64,000 nt of DNA from Pseudomonas sp. PA27(2017) (GTDB taxonomy: Bacteria; Pseudomonadota; Gammaproteobacteria; Pseudomonadales; Pseudomonadaceae). The translations under genes were made by a program, and so were the position numbers. The stretch is from NCBI RefSeq assembly GCF_001945445.1, contig NZ_MSXW01000012.1:186001-250000 (forward strand), read 5' to 3'. Below, piece after piece: positions 9,140 through 18,047 of this stretch. Every line of letters begins with the position of its first letter. Position 1 is the first letter of the stretch. The notes under the pieces were generated by a model. That model saw only the letters and a list, made by a program, of their open reading frames with translations. It ran no database searches and was not told the DNA's origin.

Positions 9140-10576
9140 ATGGCTGCTCTCTTGTTGCAAATGTCGCCCATCGGCCTGGTGATCGCCCTGATCCTGCTGG
9201 TGCGTCGCCCGCCGGTGCAGGCAGCGCTGGCCGGCGTCGCGGTGGTGTTCCTGCTGTGGGGCATGGGCGCCGCGGCACCGCTGTCGGCCGCCGCCAGCTC
9301 GGCGATCATCAAGGACACGATGATCCTGTTCCTCAGCACCGCCTGCGTGATCGTGCCGGGGCTGGCTTTCGTCATCCTGGTGGAGCGCGGCGGCGCGCCG
9401 CAGGCCATCGGTGCCTGGGTGCGCGAGCTGGGCTGGAAGCCACCGGCGCAGGTGATCTTCATCGTGCTGGGGTTGGCGCCGCTGCTGGAAGCGATGACCG
9501 GCTTCGGCGTCTCGCTGATCGCCACCGTGCCGCTGCTGATGGGGCTGTTCTCGCGCCAGGCCGGGATGAAGATCGCCCTGGCCGGCATGGTCATCATGCC
9601 GTGGGGCACCCTGGGCCTGGCCACGGTAATCGGCGGCTTGCTCACCCATGTGCCGGCCAACGAGCTGGGCAGCCATTCGGCGCTGATCAGCGCGCCGGTG
9701 TTCCTGGTGCTGGCGGGCATCGCCCTGTGGCAGGCCGGCATTCGCAGCGCCCTGCCATGGCTGGGCTTATGTGCGGTATCGGTGCTGTTCAGCGCGGTGC
9801 TGTACGGTATCAACCGCTTTGTCGGGCCTGAGGTATCGGGGGTGCTGGCGGGGCTGACCGTGGCCGCCGTGGGCCTGGTGATTTCGTACCTGCAGCGCAA
9901 GCGCCTGGTGCGCTGGCCGGCGGCAGCCTGGCCGTACCTGGCGCTGCTGGGGGTGATCGTCGCCTCGCGCGCGGTGTTCGTACTGTCGGGCTGGGATGGC
10001 GTGTGGGTGATCAGGGGCGAGCATGTTTCATGGAAGCCGCTGGCCTCGCCAGGGCTGGCGCTGCTTATCGTCACCGTGCTGATGACCCTGCGTCAGCGCG
10101 CCGACGGCAGCTTCCCGTGGGCTTCGCTGCTCAAGCGCGCCAAGTTCCCGGTGGCGACCATCTTCCTGTTCCTACTGCTGTCGCAGGTGATGGTCAACGC
10201 GGGCTTTCTGGTCGAAGCGCAGCGCGCCCTGCAATCGCTGTCGGGGATTTCCCTGGCGCCGACCGTGGCGCTGCTGGCGGGTATCGCGGGCTACGTCACC
10301 GGCTCCAACGTGGGCGGCAACACCCTGGTGATGCCGTCGATCGCCGCCCTGGGCAGCGACTACGGGCCGTGGCTGGCGGCGATGGTCAACAGCGCCGCCG
10401 GGCATGGTGCGCTGGGTTCACTGTCGATCCTGTCGCTGATCACCGGGCTGGCGGCCGCCAACCGCGATGAAGAGCACGGGCTGATCCGCTTCGCCTTCGG
10501 CCTGGTGGCGCTGAACATCGCCATCGTTGCTGCAACCGGGGTGGTTTTACTTTATGTTCTGGGAGGTCATTCCTGA
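9140..10576 (+). CDS. LctP-family (lactate permease-like) transporter
   Basis: 478 residues with about 12 hydrophobic segments. The EAMTGFGVSLIATVPLL motif corresponds to the EGATGFG signature of L-lactate permease (TC 2.A.14), and ASNVGGNTLVMPS-like segments near residue 390 match the second conserved repeat. It is shorter than typical LctP (about 550). It begins 12 bases after the GST gene and ends 16 bases before the regulator, so it is part of the same operon. Its substrate is more likely the operon's product or precursor than lactate; the direction of transport cannot be told. Confidence 0.78.
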   Translation: MAALLLQMSPIGLVIALILLVRRPPVQAALAGVAVVFLLWGMGAAAPLSAAASSAIIKDTMILFLSTACVIVPGLAFVILVERGGAPQAIGAWVRELGWKPPAQVIFIVLGLAPLLEAMTGFGVSLIATVPLLMGLFSRQAGMKIALAGMVIMPWGTLGLATVIGGLLTHVPANELGSHSALISAPVFLVLAGIALWQAGIRSALPWLGLCAVSVLFSAVLYGINRFVGPEVSGVLAGLTVAAVGLVISYLQRKRLVRWPAAAWPYLALLGVIVASRAVFVLSGWDGVWVIRGEHVSWKPLASPGLALLIVTVLMTLRQRADGSFPWASLLKRAKFPVATIFLFLLLSQVMVNAGFLVEAQRALQSLSGISLAPTVALLAGIAGYVTGSNVGGNTLVMPSIAALGSDYGPWLAAMVNSAAGHGALGSLSILSLITGLAAANRDEEHGLIRFAFGLVALNIAIVAATGVVLLYVLGGHS

Positions 10577-10592
10577 GCTGACAAGAGACCCC

Positions 10593-12035
10593 ATGGATCG
10601 GTTTGAAACTCCTGATAAACGCTGGCGGAGAGTCAAGGACTGGATCATCCGCCAGATCGACAGCGGTGAATGGCCGGCGCGAACCAAGCTGCCGTCGATC
10701 CGCACCCTGGCACGCCTGTTCGACACCAGCATCACCACCGTACAGAGGGCCCTGGCCGACCTCGAGGCCAACGCCTATGTGCTGACCGAGCCGCGGGTCG
10801 GCTACTTCGTCTCGGCGACTGGGCGCGCCAACCCGGCCAGCCGCTTCGACTTCTCCAGCGTCACGGTCAACGTCAACCACGCGGTGGTCGCCATGCTTTC
10901 CCAGGCGGCCAGCCGCACTACCCTGTCGCTGAGCTCGGCCGTGCTGCACGGCGACCTAACCCCCCACGTGCTGCTCAACAAGTGCATGGCTGCACTGGCC
11001 AGCAAGGCCGACCTGACAATCGCCGGACTGGTTACGCCACCCGGGCATGCGGCGCTACGTCGGCGCGTTGCCGGGCTGATGCTGGCCCGGGGCGTGGTCT
11101 GCGGTCCGGACGAAGTGCTGGTGACCTCCGGCGATACCGTCGCCCTGGAACTGGCTCTGGAGGCCGTGGCCCAGCGCGGTGCCACGGTGGCCATCGAAAC
11201 TCCCACCTACTATGGCATCCTGCAGACCATAGAGCGTTTGGGAATGCGCGCACTGCCCATAAGCACCCATGCCGAAAGCGGAATCGATATAGATCATCTG
11301 GAGGAGGCACTGACGCAGAAGAAGGTCGATGTGATCTTTCTCAACCCTACACTGCAGAATCCACGCGGCTTCATCATGTCCGAAAATGACCGCGCTAAGC
11401 TTTCGCAGCTAGCCCGTGAAGCCGATATACCGATCATCGAAGACGATATTTTTTTCGATCTGGTGCCGGAGGGCGAACGGCCAAAAGCAATCAAGAGCTA
11501 TGACCGAACCGGGCAAACCATCTACTGCTCATCGTTCTCCAAAACCGTCGCACCGGGTTATAGAGTGGGTTGGTGCGTCGCTGGCAAGTACCGCGATGCG
11601 ATCCTCGCACAGATGTTTTCGCGCAACCTGGCGGTGTCGAGTCTCGCGCAATGCACACTCAATGAGTTCATTGGGCGCGGCTATCTGGAAGAACACTGCG
11701 CTCAACTGCGTAAACAACTGACGGCCATAAACAATATGGTACAGGCACTGGTGCACTCAGCATTCCCGCCAGGGACGACATACGTGCCACCGCGTGGGGG
11801 ATTCATTCACTGGCTGGAATTGCCGGAAGAGACAGATATGGCCCGCTTGCAGCAGCTTGCCCAAGTGCGGGACTACCACATCGCCGACAGTGGAATCTTC
11901 TTCGCAGATGGCCAAGCCACCAAGGGACTAAGACTATGCCTAGGCAGGCCGCTTTCTCCAGAACTGGTTGCGGGCCTAACAGTATTAGGTGAGTGCGCCA
12001 TGCAGGCTCAGCAGATTCGGCTAGCAACGGCCTGA
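10593..12035 (+). CDS. MocR-type regulator: GntR HTH fused to aminotransferase domain
   Basis: 480 residues from the ATG at 10593; an earlier in-frame start would lie inside the permease gene. Residues 5-75 form a GntR winged helix (PSIRTLARLFDTSITTVQRALADLE), followed by a fold type I aminotransferase domain with the PLP lysine in SSFSKTVAPGYRVGW. MocR proteins sense PLP or amino acid adducts. Being last in the diaminopropionate operon, it probably controls it. The last third (from about 11200) is visibly richer in A/T and uses codons unlike the 5' part and the upstream genes, which hints at a mosaic origin or the edge of a transferred segment. Confidence 0.88.
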   Translation: MDRFETPDKRWRRVKDWIIRQIDSGEWPARTKLPSIRTLARLFDTSITTVQRALADLEANAYVLTEPRVGYFVSATGRANPASRFDFSSVTVNVNHAVVAMLSQAASRTTLSLSSAVLHGDLTPHVLLNKCMAALASKADLTIAGLVTPPGHAALRRRVAGLMLARGVVCGPDEVLVTSGDTVALELALEAVAQRGATVAIETPTYYGILQTIERLGMRALPISTHAESGIDIDHLEEALTQKKVDVIFLNPTLQNPRGFIMSENDRAKLSQLAREADIPIIEDDIFFDLVPEGERPKAIKSYDRTGQTIYCSSFSKTVAPGYRVGWCVAGKYRDAILAQMFSRNLAVSSLAQCTLNEFIGRGYLEEHCAQLRKQLTAINNMVQALVHSAFPPGTTYVPPRGGFIHWLELPEETDMARLQQLAQVRDYHIADSGIFFADGQATKGLRLCLGRPLSPELVAGLTVLGECAMQAQQIRLATA

Positions 12036-12339
12036 TATTTGGGCACATGAAATCGAAGCCAAATGGCCCCGGCAGCGCATGGGTTGAAAGACGCGGGCGT
12101 TGCTCCAAACACTGTGCGCAGGCCTGTGGATAAACTGTTGGATAACCGCGCAACGACAGGGTATCGGGCACTCCGCCAACTGGCGATTTATTGCTCAGCC
12201 CCTAACCGGCACGCTCAGCGAAACGGCCGGTTTGATTGGGTTTCAGGCAGGTCTCACCGGCAAGCCCCGCGGTATTCGGCTCACTGGTATCTTGCGCACA
12301 AATACTCTGTGCATAACTGTGGATAATCTGTGAAAGGCC
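12036..12339. other. Intergenic region with a DnaA-box cluster
   Basis: Two exact copies of tgtggataa, the reverse of the DnaA box ttatccaca, lie at 12125-12133 and 12318-12326. A one-mismatch copy (tgtgcataa) lies at 12308-12316, in tandem with the second box at 10-base spacing. A looser gttggataa is at 12137-12145. All point the same way. The region separates the convergent MocR and gbdR genes and has no coding potential. It is not next to dnaA, dnaN or rpmH, so it is not the standard Pseudomonas origin; a DnaA-titrating site is possible. Confidence 0.5.
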
Positions 12340-12390
12340 GCGCAGACGCCGCGGATGGCGGGCGTCTGCGCCAGTTGCGCATTTTTTGCG
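12340..12390. terminator. Double hairpin between convergent MocR gene and gbdR
   Basis: An 11-base stem gcgcagacgcc/ggcgtctgcgc (12340-12350 and 12361-12371) has a 10-base loop. It is followed by a second small hairpin, tgcgc/gcgca around a T-run (12376-12391). It lies just past the 3' ends of both convergent genes and probably terminates both. Confidence 0.6.
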
Positions 12391-12410
12391 CAGGCCGCCA
12401 GAATGGCGGG

Positions 12411-13511
12411 TCAGATCACCCGCACGCTGGCGAACGTCGACTCGCCCTGGGCACGGCTCAGCGCCGCCATGGCCGATGACGACTCGTGCAGCAGTTCATC
12501 GTGTACCGGCACCAGTGCCACGACGTTGGAGCTGCTGCCGGCACGCTCGTCACGCGGTGGAATGCCGAAGTACTCGCGGTAGCACTTGGAGAAGTGCGGC
12601 GTGGATACGAAGCCGCAGACCGAGGCCACTTCGATGATCGACATGGACGTCTGCTTGAGCAACTGGCGAGCACGGATCAGGCGCAGCTTCAGGTAGTAGC
12701 GCGACGGCGAACAGTGCAGGTATTTCTGGAACAGCCGCTCCAGCTGGCGACGCGATACGTCCACGTAGAGCGCCAGTTGGTCGAGATCGATCGGCTCCTC
12801 CAGGTTGGCTTCCATCAGCGCGACGATTTCCTGCAGCTTCGGCTGGTTGGTACCGAGCATGTGCTTGAGCGGCACACGCTGGTGATCCTGCTCGTTGCGA
12901 ATGCGCTCATAGATGAACATTTCGGAAATCGCCGCCGCCAGCTCGCGGCCATGCTCGCGGCCGATCAGGTGCAGCATCATGTCCATCGGCGCAGTGCCGC
13001 CGGACGAGGTGTTGCGGTTACGGTCGATGGAGAACAACCGCGTGGTGATGGCCGCGCGTGGAAAGGCCTCCTGCATGGCGGCGAGAAATTCCCAGTGCAC
13101 GCTGCAATCGTAGCCGTCGAGCAGGCCGGCCTTGGCCAACGCCCAGCTGCCGGTGCATACCGCGCCCATTTGCCGACCCTGACGAGCCTGGGCCTGCAGC
13201 CATTGCACATGATCGCGGGTGACGCTGCGCTGAATATCCACACCACCGCAGACGATCACGGCGCTCAGTGCCGGGGCGTTGGCCGTGCTGGCATCAGGGG
13301 TGATCTTCAAACCGTCGCTGGCGCATACCGGCTGGCCGTCGAGGGTCAGGGTGTGCCAGCGATACAGTTCCTTGCCGGAGAGCTGGTTGGCCATGCGCAG
13401 GGGTTCCACCGCCGAGGCCAGGGAGATCAGGGTGAAGTTGTCCAGCAGCAGAAAACCGATGGACTGGGGAACGCGACTCTGGAGCTGCGCTCCCTGATTG
13501 AACTGGGACAT
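12411..13511 (-). CDS. gbdR: GbdR, AraC/GlxA-type activator of choline and betaine catabolism
   Basis: The ATG at 13511 follows a GAGGG ribosome site; a TTG one codon earlier is less likely. 366 residues. The N-terminal DJ-1/GATase-like domain has the AVCTGSWALAKAGLLDG nucleophile-elbow region, and the C-terminal part (about 215-320) holds two AraC HTHs with VDVSRRQLERLFQKY and IIEVASVCGFVSTPHFSKCYR. GbdR senses glycine betaine and dimethylglycine and activates dgc, gbc, sox and cbc genes in Pseudomonas. Its placement between the dgc/etf genes and cbcVWX fits this role. Confidence 0.93.
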   Translation of the reverse strand: MSQFNQGAQLQSRVPQSIGFLLLDNFTLISLASAVEPLRMANQLSGKELYRWHTLTLDGQPVCASDGLKITPDASTANAPALSAVIVCGGVDIQRSVTRDHVQWLQAQARQGRQMGAVCTGSWALAKAGLLDGYDCSVHWEFLAAMQEAFPRAAITTRLFSIDRNRNTSSGGTAPMDMMLHLIGREHGRELAAAISEMFIYERIRNEQDHQRVPLKHMLGTNQPKLQEIVALMEANLEEPIDLDQLALYVDVSRRQLERLFQKYLHCSPSRYYLKLRLIRARQLLKQTSMSIIEVASVCGFVSTPHFSKCYREYFGIPPRDERAGSSSNVVALVPVHDELLHESSSAMAALSRAQGESTFASVRVI

Positions 13512-14771
13512 CAATGAACCCTCACGCTAACCAGGTTATGAGCCTTCATGGCGAGGCTCTGTTTTCTTGTAATTACGCCCGACTGGCAGTCAAGCAGATG
13601 ACCTATGTAACGCAAAGGCCATGCCGACATTGAACGCCCGTTCAAACAAGAGCTGGCAGTAACTGAGAAGGCCGGTTGTCGGGCCTTGAAGGCACCCTGA
13701 AGCGGCAACGGGAAAAGGGCGCAATGTGCCATGCCACAAGGGCTTGAGCATTTTGGTAGCAGTAGCTGGCGTAACGGTGTTTCCGCACAGTCTGCAGGGG
13801 TAACCGAGCAGCACGACAAGAATATGACTGACCGGTCACGCAGGCGACATATCGGCCAGAAGCACCCATGCACCAAAAGCTGGCGAAAGCCCGCTGCGCT
13901 GAGCAAAAAATGCTCACTGCCGTGGGGCATCGACGCTTTTCTATCGGCTGGCCGATCGCTCCTCGGCTGCAGCCGCTGGCGGGTGCGATGAATGCCGGAA
14001 AAGCGCCGGCGGTTAGATGAAAACCACCGCCAACTATTCGCCCTCCGACGGTGGAAGACGCCATCGAACGGCTCGAAAACGACCGCAGCTGATACGCTTT
14101 TTGCTCACTACCAACAGCTTTACATACGTTTTTTTGAAATTAGCTGTAGCCCGCATGGCCCCTGGCCTTCACTGTGCTGAGGGCTGAAAACCGCGCCATG
14201 CGCGGCCTCCAGCCTTGGGCAAGTACAGAAAGAATCTGTTATGGTTTTTTTAGGCGAGGGCTCCGTGTCGTCGCCCAACACGTCAGGGTCGTAATTCGAT
14301 AATTGCCACGACCGCAAGACTATATCGTTGAGTCAGCCGATTTCGTCGCTGCCGCTCTTGACCAGAGCGGCAGACTGGGGCCCACCGCCCCGGACCGAAG
14401 AACAGATAAGTGCTGGCTACCGCAACAGGGCGCCAGCCCAACAAGAAATTTCGGATGTACGCGCATCTCGGATGAGATGTGAATACCCAAAGGATTGGGC
14501 TTCGTAACACTGCCAGAGGGTTTGGAAAGCAGTTTGCAGCACGGCCACGCATTACATCATTCGTCACGTTCACCTATTGCGCTCGCCTCGGCGACCGCTC
14601 TGGGACGCGCTCGAGTGCCTGCAGAACGCCTTGTGACAGAACGCTGTCCAAACCCAGGAACCGTGTATATACCCACAAGCAAGAACAGTCTGCATCGCAT
14701 GACGGGTGCCCGGTGGGCGCTCGGCAAGCTGCGTGTGACTGCTCTGATGTCTACTGAAGGGGAAACATCCC
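13512..14771. promoter_or_regulatory. 1.26-kb divergent intergenic region between gbdR and cbcV
   Basis: No reading frame on either strand has a ribosome site plus protein-like composition; the frames of 90-140 codons give Cys/Ser/Arg-rich translations without domains. Base composition is lower in GC than the flanks. Two hairpins are seen: ccgcgc-cat-gcgcgg near 14189-14203, and ctgccgctc/gagcggcag at 14349-14373. It must hold the gbdR promoter (left) and the cbcV promoter with a GbdR site (right), but neither could be placed with confidence. In P. aeruginosa sdaB lies beside gbdR; it is absent here. Confidence 0.5.
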
Positions 14772-15968
14772 ATGCAGTCTGGAAAAATCGTCGTCGAAAA
14801 CCTCTACAAGGTGTTCGGCGACAAGCCGCAAGAAGCCATCGACCTGCTCAAGCAAGGATGGAGCAAGGACAAGATCCTCGCTGAAAAAGGCGCCGTGATC
14901 GGTGTCAGTGACGTGTCGTTCAGCGTCGAAGAGGGCGAGATCTTCGTCCTGATGGGCCTCTCGGGCTCGGGTAAATCCACCCTGATCCGCCTCATCAACC
15001 GGCTGGTCGAACCCACCGCCGGCAATGTCTACATCGACGGCCAGAACGTCGCCAAACTTCCCAAGGACCAGCTCATCGACCTGCGTCGTCGCGACATGAG
15101 CATGGTCTTCCAGTCCTTCGCCCTGATGCCCTCGCGCACCGTGCTCGAAAACGCCGCCTTCGGTCTCGAAGTCGCCGGCAAGGGCCGCAAGGAGCGTGAA
15201 GAACGCGCCATGCAGGTGCTCAAGCAAGTCGGCCTGGACACCTTCGCCAGCAAATTCCCCCACGAGCTGTCCGGCGGCATGCAGCAACGGGTCGGCCTGG
15301 CCCGCGCGCTCTCCGTGGACCCGTCGATGATCATCATGGACGAAGCCTTCTCGGCCCTCGACCCGCTCAAGCGCCGCGAGATGCAGGACATCCTGCTGGA
15401 GCTGCAGAAGACCCATCGCCGCACCATCATCTTCGTATCCCACGATATCGAAGAGGCCATGCGCATCGGCAACCGTATCGGCATCATGGAGGGCGGCAAG
15501 CTCGTCCAGGTCGGTACACCGCAAGAACTTATCGACAATCCTGCCAACGAATACGTACGCAACTTCTTCGATACGGTCGACACCAGCCGCTATCTAACCG
15601 CTGGTCAGCTGAAGGCCAACAGTGTTCCGGTCTACGTGCACAACGGCAAGGCACCCGATGCGCAGACCGTGTGCCGTGAACTGCAGGCGCAGGACAAGCA
15701 CTACGCCTTCATCGTCGACGAAGACAACAAGTTCCGCGGCTCCATCAGCCTGGAGAAGATCGCATTGCTGGTCGAAGGCGGCGACTCCCCGGCACTCGAT
15801 GGTGACGTGCTGAAAGCCATCAGCCCGGTTCCCGAAGACCTGCCTCTGGATCAGGTGATCAACCGCCTGGTGGACAACGAAGGTCCGATCCCGGTGGTCG
15901 ACCAGGATGGCCATTACAGCGGCGCCATCAGCAAGGGCCGCCTCCTGACCCGCCTGCAGGGAGAATGA
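14772..15968 (+). CDS. cbcV: Choline/betaine ABC transporter ATP-binding protein CbcV
   Basis: 398 residues. Walker A GLSGSGKST at 62-70, signature LSGGMQQR at about 166-173, Walker B IIMDEAFSALD at about 187-197, and paired CBS domains from about 280 to the end, as in ProV/OpuAA. The N-terminal extension with KQGWSKDKI before the first strand is typical of ProV-type ATPases. It drives import of choline, betaine or carnitine through CbcW. It is separated by one base from cbcW. The GbdR regulator is upstream on the other strand. Confidence 0.93.
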   Translation: MQSGKIVVENLYKVFGDKPQEAIDLLKQGWSKDKILAEKGAVIGVSDVSFSVEEGEIFVLMGLSGSGKSTLIRLINRLVEPTAGNVYIDGQNVAKLPKDQLIDLRRRDMSMVFQSFALMPSRTVLENAAFGLEVAGKGRKEREERAMQVLKQVGLDTFASKFPHELSGGMQQRVGLARALSVDPSMIIMDEAFSALDPLKRREMQDILLELQKTHRRTIIFVSHDIEEAMRIGNRIGIMEGGKLVQVGTPQELIDNPANEYVRNFFDTVDTSRYLTAGQLKANSVPVYVHNGKAPDAQTVCRELQAQDKHYAFIVDEDNKFRGSISLEKIALLVEGGDSPALDGDVLKAISPVPEDLPLDQVINRLVDNEGPIPVVDQDGHYSGAISKGRLLTRLQGE

Positions 15969-15969
15969 C

Positions 15970-16851
15970 ATGAGCGAGAAACTGGATCTGGGTAGCTGGG
16001 TCAACGACGCGGTCCAGCACATGCTGGACAACTACAGCGGCGTGTTCGACAGCATGGGCAGCGTGGTCAGCGGCTTCTCCGAAGCGATCGAGAACGTGCT
16101 GATGCTGCCACCGGCGTGGCTGCTGATCGCCATCTTCGTGGCCCTGGGCCTGTGGCGCATCGGCTTTCGCTTCGCGGTGTTCACCACCGTGGCCTTCGTG
16201 CTGATCGTGATGACCGGCTTCTGGGAGCAGACCGTGGTGACCCTCGGGCTGACCTTCTCGGCGACCCTGATCAGCCTGCTGATCGGCATTCCGCTGGGCA
16301 TCTGGGCAGCCAAGAGCGAGCGCGTGTCGACCATCATCCGGCCGATTCTGGACTTCATGCAGACCATGCCGGCGTTCGTCTACCTGATTCCGGCGGCCAT
16401 GCTGTTCGGCCTCGGCCGCGTGCCCGGCATCATCGCCACGGTGATCTTCGCCATGCCGCCGGCCGTGCGCCTGACCAGCCTGGGCATCCGCCAGGTCAAC
16501 AAAGAAATCGTCGAGGCCGGCCAGTCGTTCGGCTGCAACAGCCGCCAGCTGCTGTTCAAGGTGCAGCTGCCCAATGCCATGCCGTCGATCATGGCGGGCG
16601 TCAACCAGACCATCATGATGGCCCTGTCGATGGTGATCATCGCCTCGATGGTCGGTGCCGGCGGCCTGGGTAACGACGTGCTGGCGAGTATCCAGCGTCT
16701 GGACATCGGCCTGGGCTTCGAAAGCGGTATGGCCGTGGTGCTGCTGGCGATCATTCTCGACCGCATCACCGAAAGCTTCGGTACACCGCAGACCGCCGCA
16801 AACCGCGCGGGTTGGCTGAGCTGGTTGAGTGCGCGACTGCAGCGCCAGTAA
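15970..16851 (+). CDS. cbcW: Choline/betaine ABC transporter permease CbcW
   Basis: 293 residues, 6 to 7 membrane segments. The BPD_transp_1 EAA loop is visible in GIRQVNKEIVEAGQSFGCNSRQLLFKVQLPNAMPSIMAG (around 180-220). A leading amphipathic stretch of about 40 residues precedes the first helix, as in ProW. It starts one base after the cbcV stop and shares the transcript with two binding-protein genes downstream. Confidence 0.93.
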   Translation: MSEKLDLGSWVNDAVQHMLDNYSGVFDSMGSVVSGFSEAIENVLMLPPAWLLIAIFVALGLWRIGFRFAVFTTVAFVLIVMTGFWEQTVVTLGLTFSATLISLLIGIPLGIWAAKSERVSTIIRPILDFMQTMPAFVYLIPAAMLFGLGRVPGIIATVIFAMPPAVRLTSLGIRQVNKEIVEAGQSFGCNSRQLLFKVQLPNAMPSIMAGVNQTIMMALSMVIIASMVGAGGLGNDVLASIQRLDIGLGFESGMAVVLLAIILDRITESFGTPQTAANRAGWLSWLSARLQRQ

Positions 16852-16894
16852 AAGGCCATACTCAGCTTCCTCTCAATCACACAAGGATTCGCGG

Positions 16895-17839
16895 ATGAAC
16901 ATATTCCACAAGGCAGCGGGTGTCGGTTTGTTGTCCTGCGCCCTGGTGCAGGGCGCCTGGGCGCAGGAGCCGGCGAGCTGCAAACAGGTACGCTTCGCCG
17001 AAATCGGCTGGGCCGATATCGCAGCCACCACTGGCGTGGCCATGACCCTGACCGAAGGTCTCGGCTACACGCCGCGCAAGACCATGGCCTCGGTGCCGAT
17101 CGCCTTCACCGGCGTGAAGAACAAGCAGATCGACGTGTTCCTCGGCTACTGGGCTCCCTCCATGGACTCGGTGATCGAACCGTTCACCAAGGACAACAGC
17201 GTCAAGGTGCTGGCCAAGCCGAATCTGGAAGGCGCCAAGTACACCCTGGCGGTGCCGACCTACGCGGCCGAAGCGGGCCTGAAGAGCTTCCAGGACATCG
17301 CCAAGTTCAAGGATCAGCTGGGCGGCAAGATCTACGGCATCGAGCCGGGTAACGACGGCAACCTGCTGATCGACGGCATGATCAAGGAAAACAAGTTCGA
17401 CCTGGGCGACTTCAAGATGGTCGAGTCCAGCGAAGCCGGCATGCTGGTGCAGGTGCAGCGCGCGATCCGCAAGAAGGAGCCGGTGGTGTTCCTCGGCTGG
17501 GCGCCGCACCCGATGAATACCCAGTACGACATGACCTACCTGTCCGGTGGCGATGACGTGTTCGGCCCGGACTACGGCGCGGCCAAGGTCTACACCGTGG
17601 TGCCCACCGACTACGAGGAGCGTTGCGCCAACGTCGGCAAACTGCTGAACAACCTGCAGTTCAACGTCGAGATGGAAAGCCAGCTGATGGAGAAAGTCCT
17701 CGAGAAGCAGGACCCTGCCGACGTCGCCAAGCAATGGATCAAGGCCAACCCGCAGGTGCTCGATGCCTGGCTGCAAGGCGTGACCACCTTCGACGGCCAG
17801 GATGGTGCGGCCGCCGTGAAGAAATTCGTCGGGCTCTGA
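16895..17839 (+). CDS. cbcX: Choline-binding periplasmic protein CbcX
   Basis: The start at 16895 gives a clean signal peptide ending in AWAQ; longer frames run back into cbcW. 314 residues. Matches the choline-binding ChoX family: EPASCKQVRFAEIGW at the mature N-terminus, LGYWAPSM, EGAKYTLAVPTY, and FLGWAPHPM supply the aromatic residues that cage the quaternary ammonium in that family. It should deliver choline to CbcVW. A gacccgcc/ggcgggtc hairpin (17855-17878) follows the stop. Confidence 0.9.
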   Translation: MNIFHKAAGVGLLSCALVQGAWAQEPASCKQVRFAEIGWADIAATTGVAMTLTEGLGYTPRKTMASVPIAFTGVKNKQIDVFLGYWAPSMDSVIEPFTKDNSVKVLAKPNLEGAKYTLAVPTYAAEAGLKSFQDIAKFKDQLGGKIYGIEPGNDGNLLIDGMIKENKFDLGDFKMVESSEAGMLVQVQRAIRKKEPVVFLGWAPHPMNTQYDMTYLSGGDDVFGPDYGAAKVYTVVPTDYEERCANVGKLLNNLQFNVEMESQLMEKVLEKQDPADVAKQWIKANPQVLDAWLQGVTTFDGQDGAAAVKKFVGL

Positions 17840-17854
17840 GCCCGCACTCACCGC

Positions 17855-17878
17855 GACCCGCCTGCACCTGGGCGGGTC
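17855..17878. repeat. Intercistronic hairpin after cbcX
   Basis: Perfect 8-base stem gacccgcc/ggcgggtc with an 8-base loop, without a T-run. It lies between two binding-protein genes and could protect the upstream message from 3' decay rather than terminate it. Confidence 0.5.
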
Positions 17879-18047
17879 AGGTACAGCAGGCGAGGCGGCA
17901 CGCATCGCCTGTCAGCCGGGGGCCCAGGCCCTCTGCGCCGGTGCCAACAGGGCTATGCCCTGCTCTGCACAGCTGGTGCCGCAAGGCCCGCGATCAGAAC
18001 GAGCCAGTAAACCACCTGAACTGCCACTCACTGACGGAGCAAGACCT

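Noticed and set aside
12125..12326. Second chromosomal origin
   Set aside because: DnaA boxes are present, but there is no AT-rich unwinding element beside them, and dnaA, dnaN, rpmH, parAB and gidA are all absent from the window.
13511..13930. 139-codon minus-strand frame next to gbdR
   Set aside because: Would read straight into the gbdR start from the same strand, has no ribosome site and gives a Cys/Leu/Ser-rich translation without any recognisable domain.
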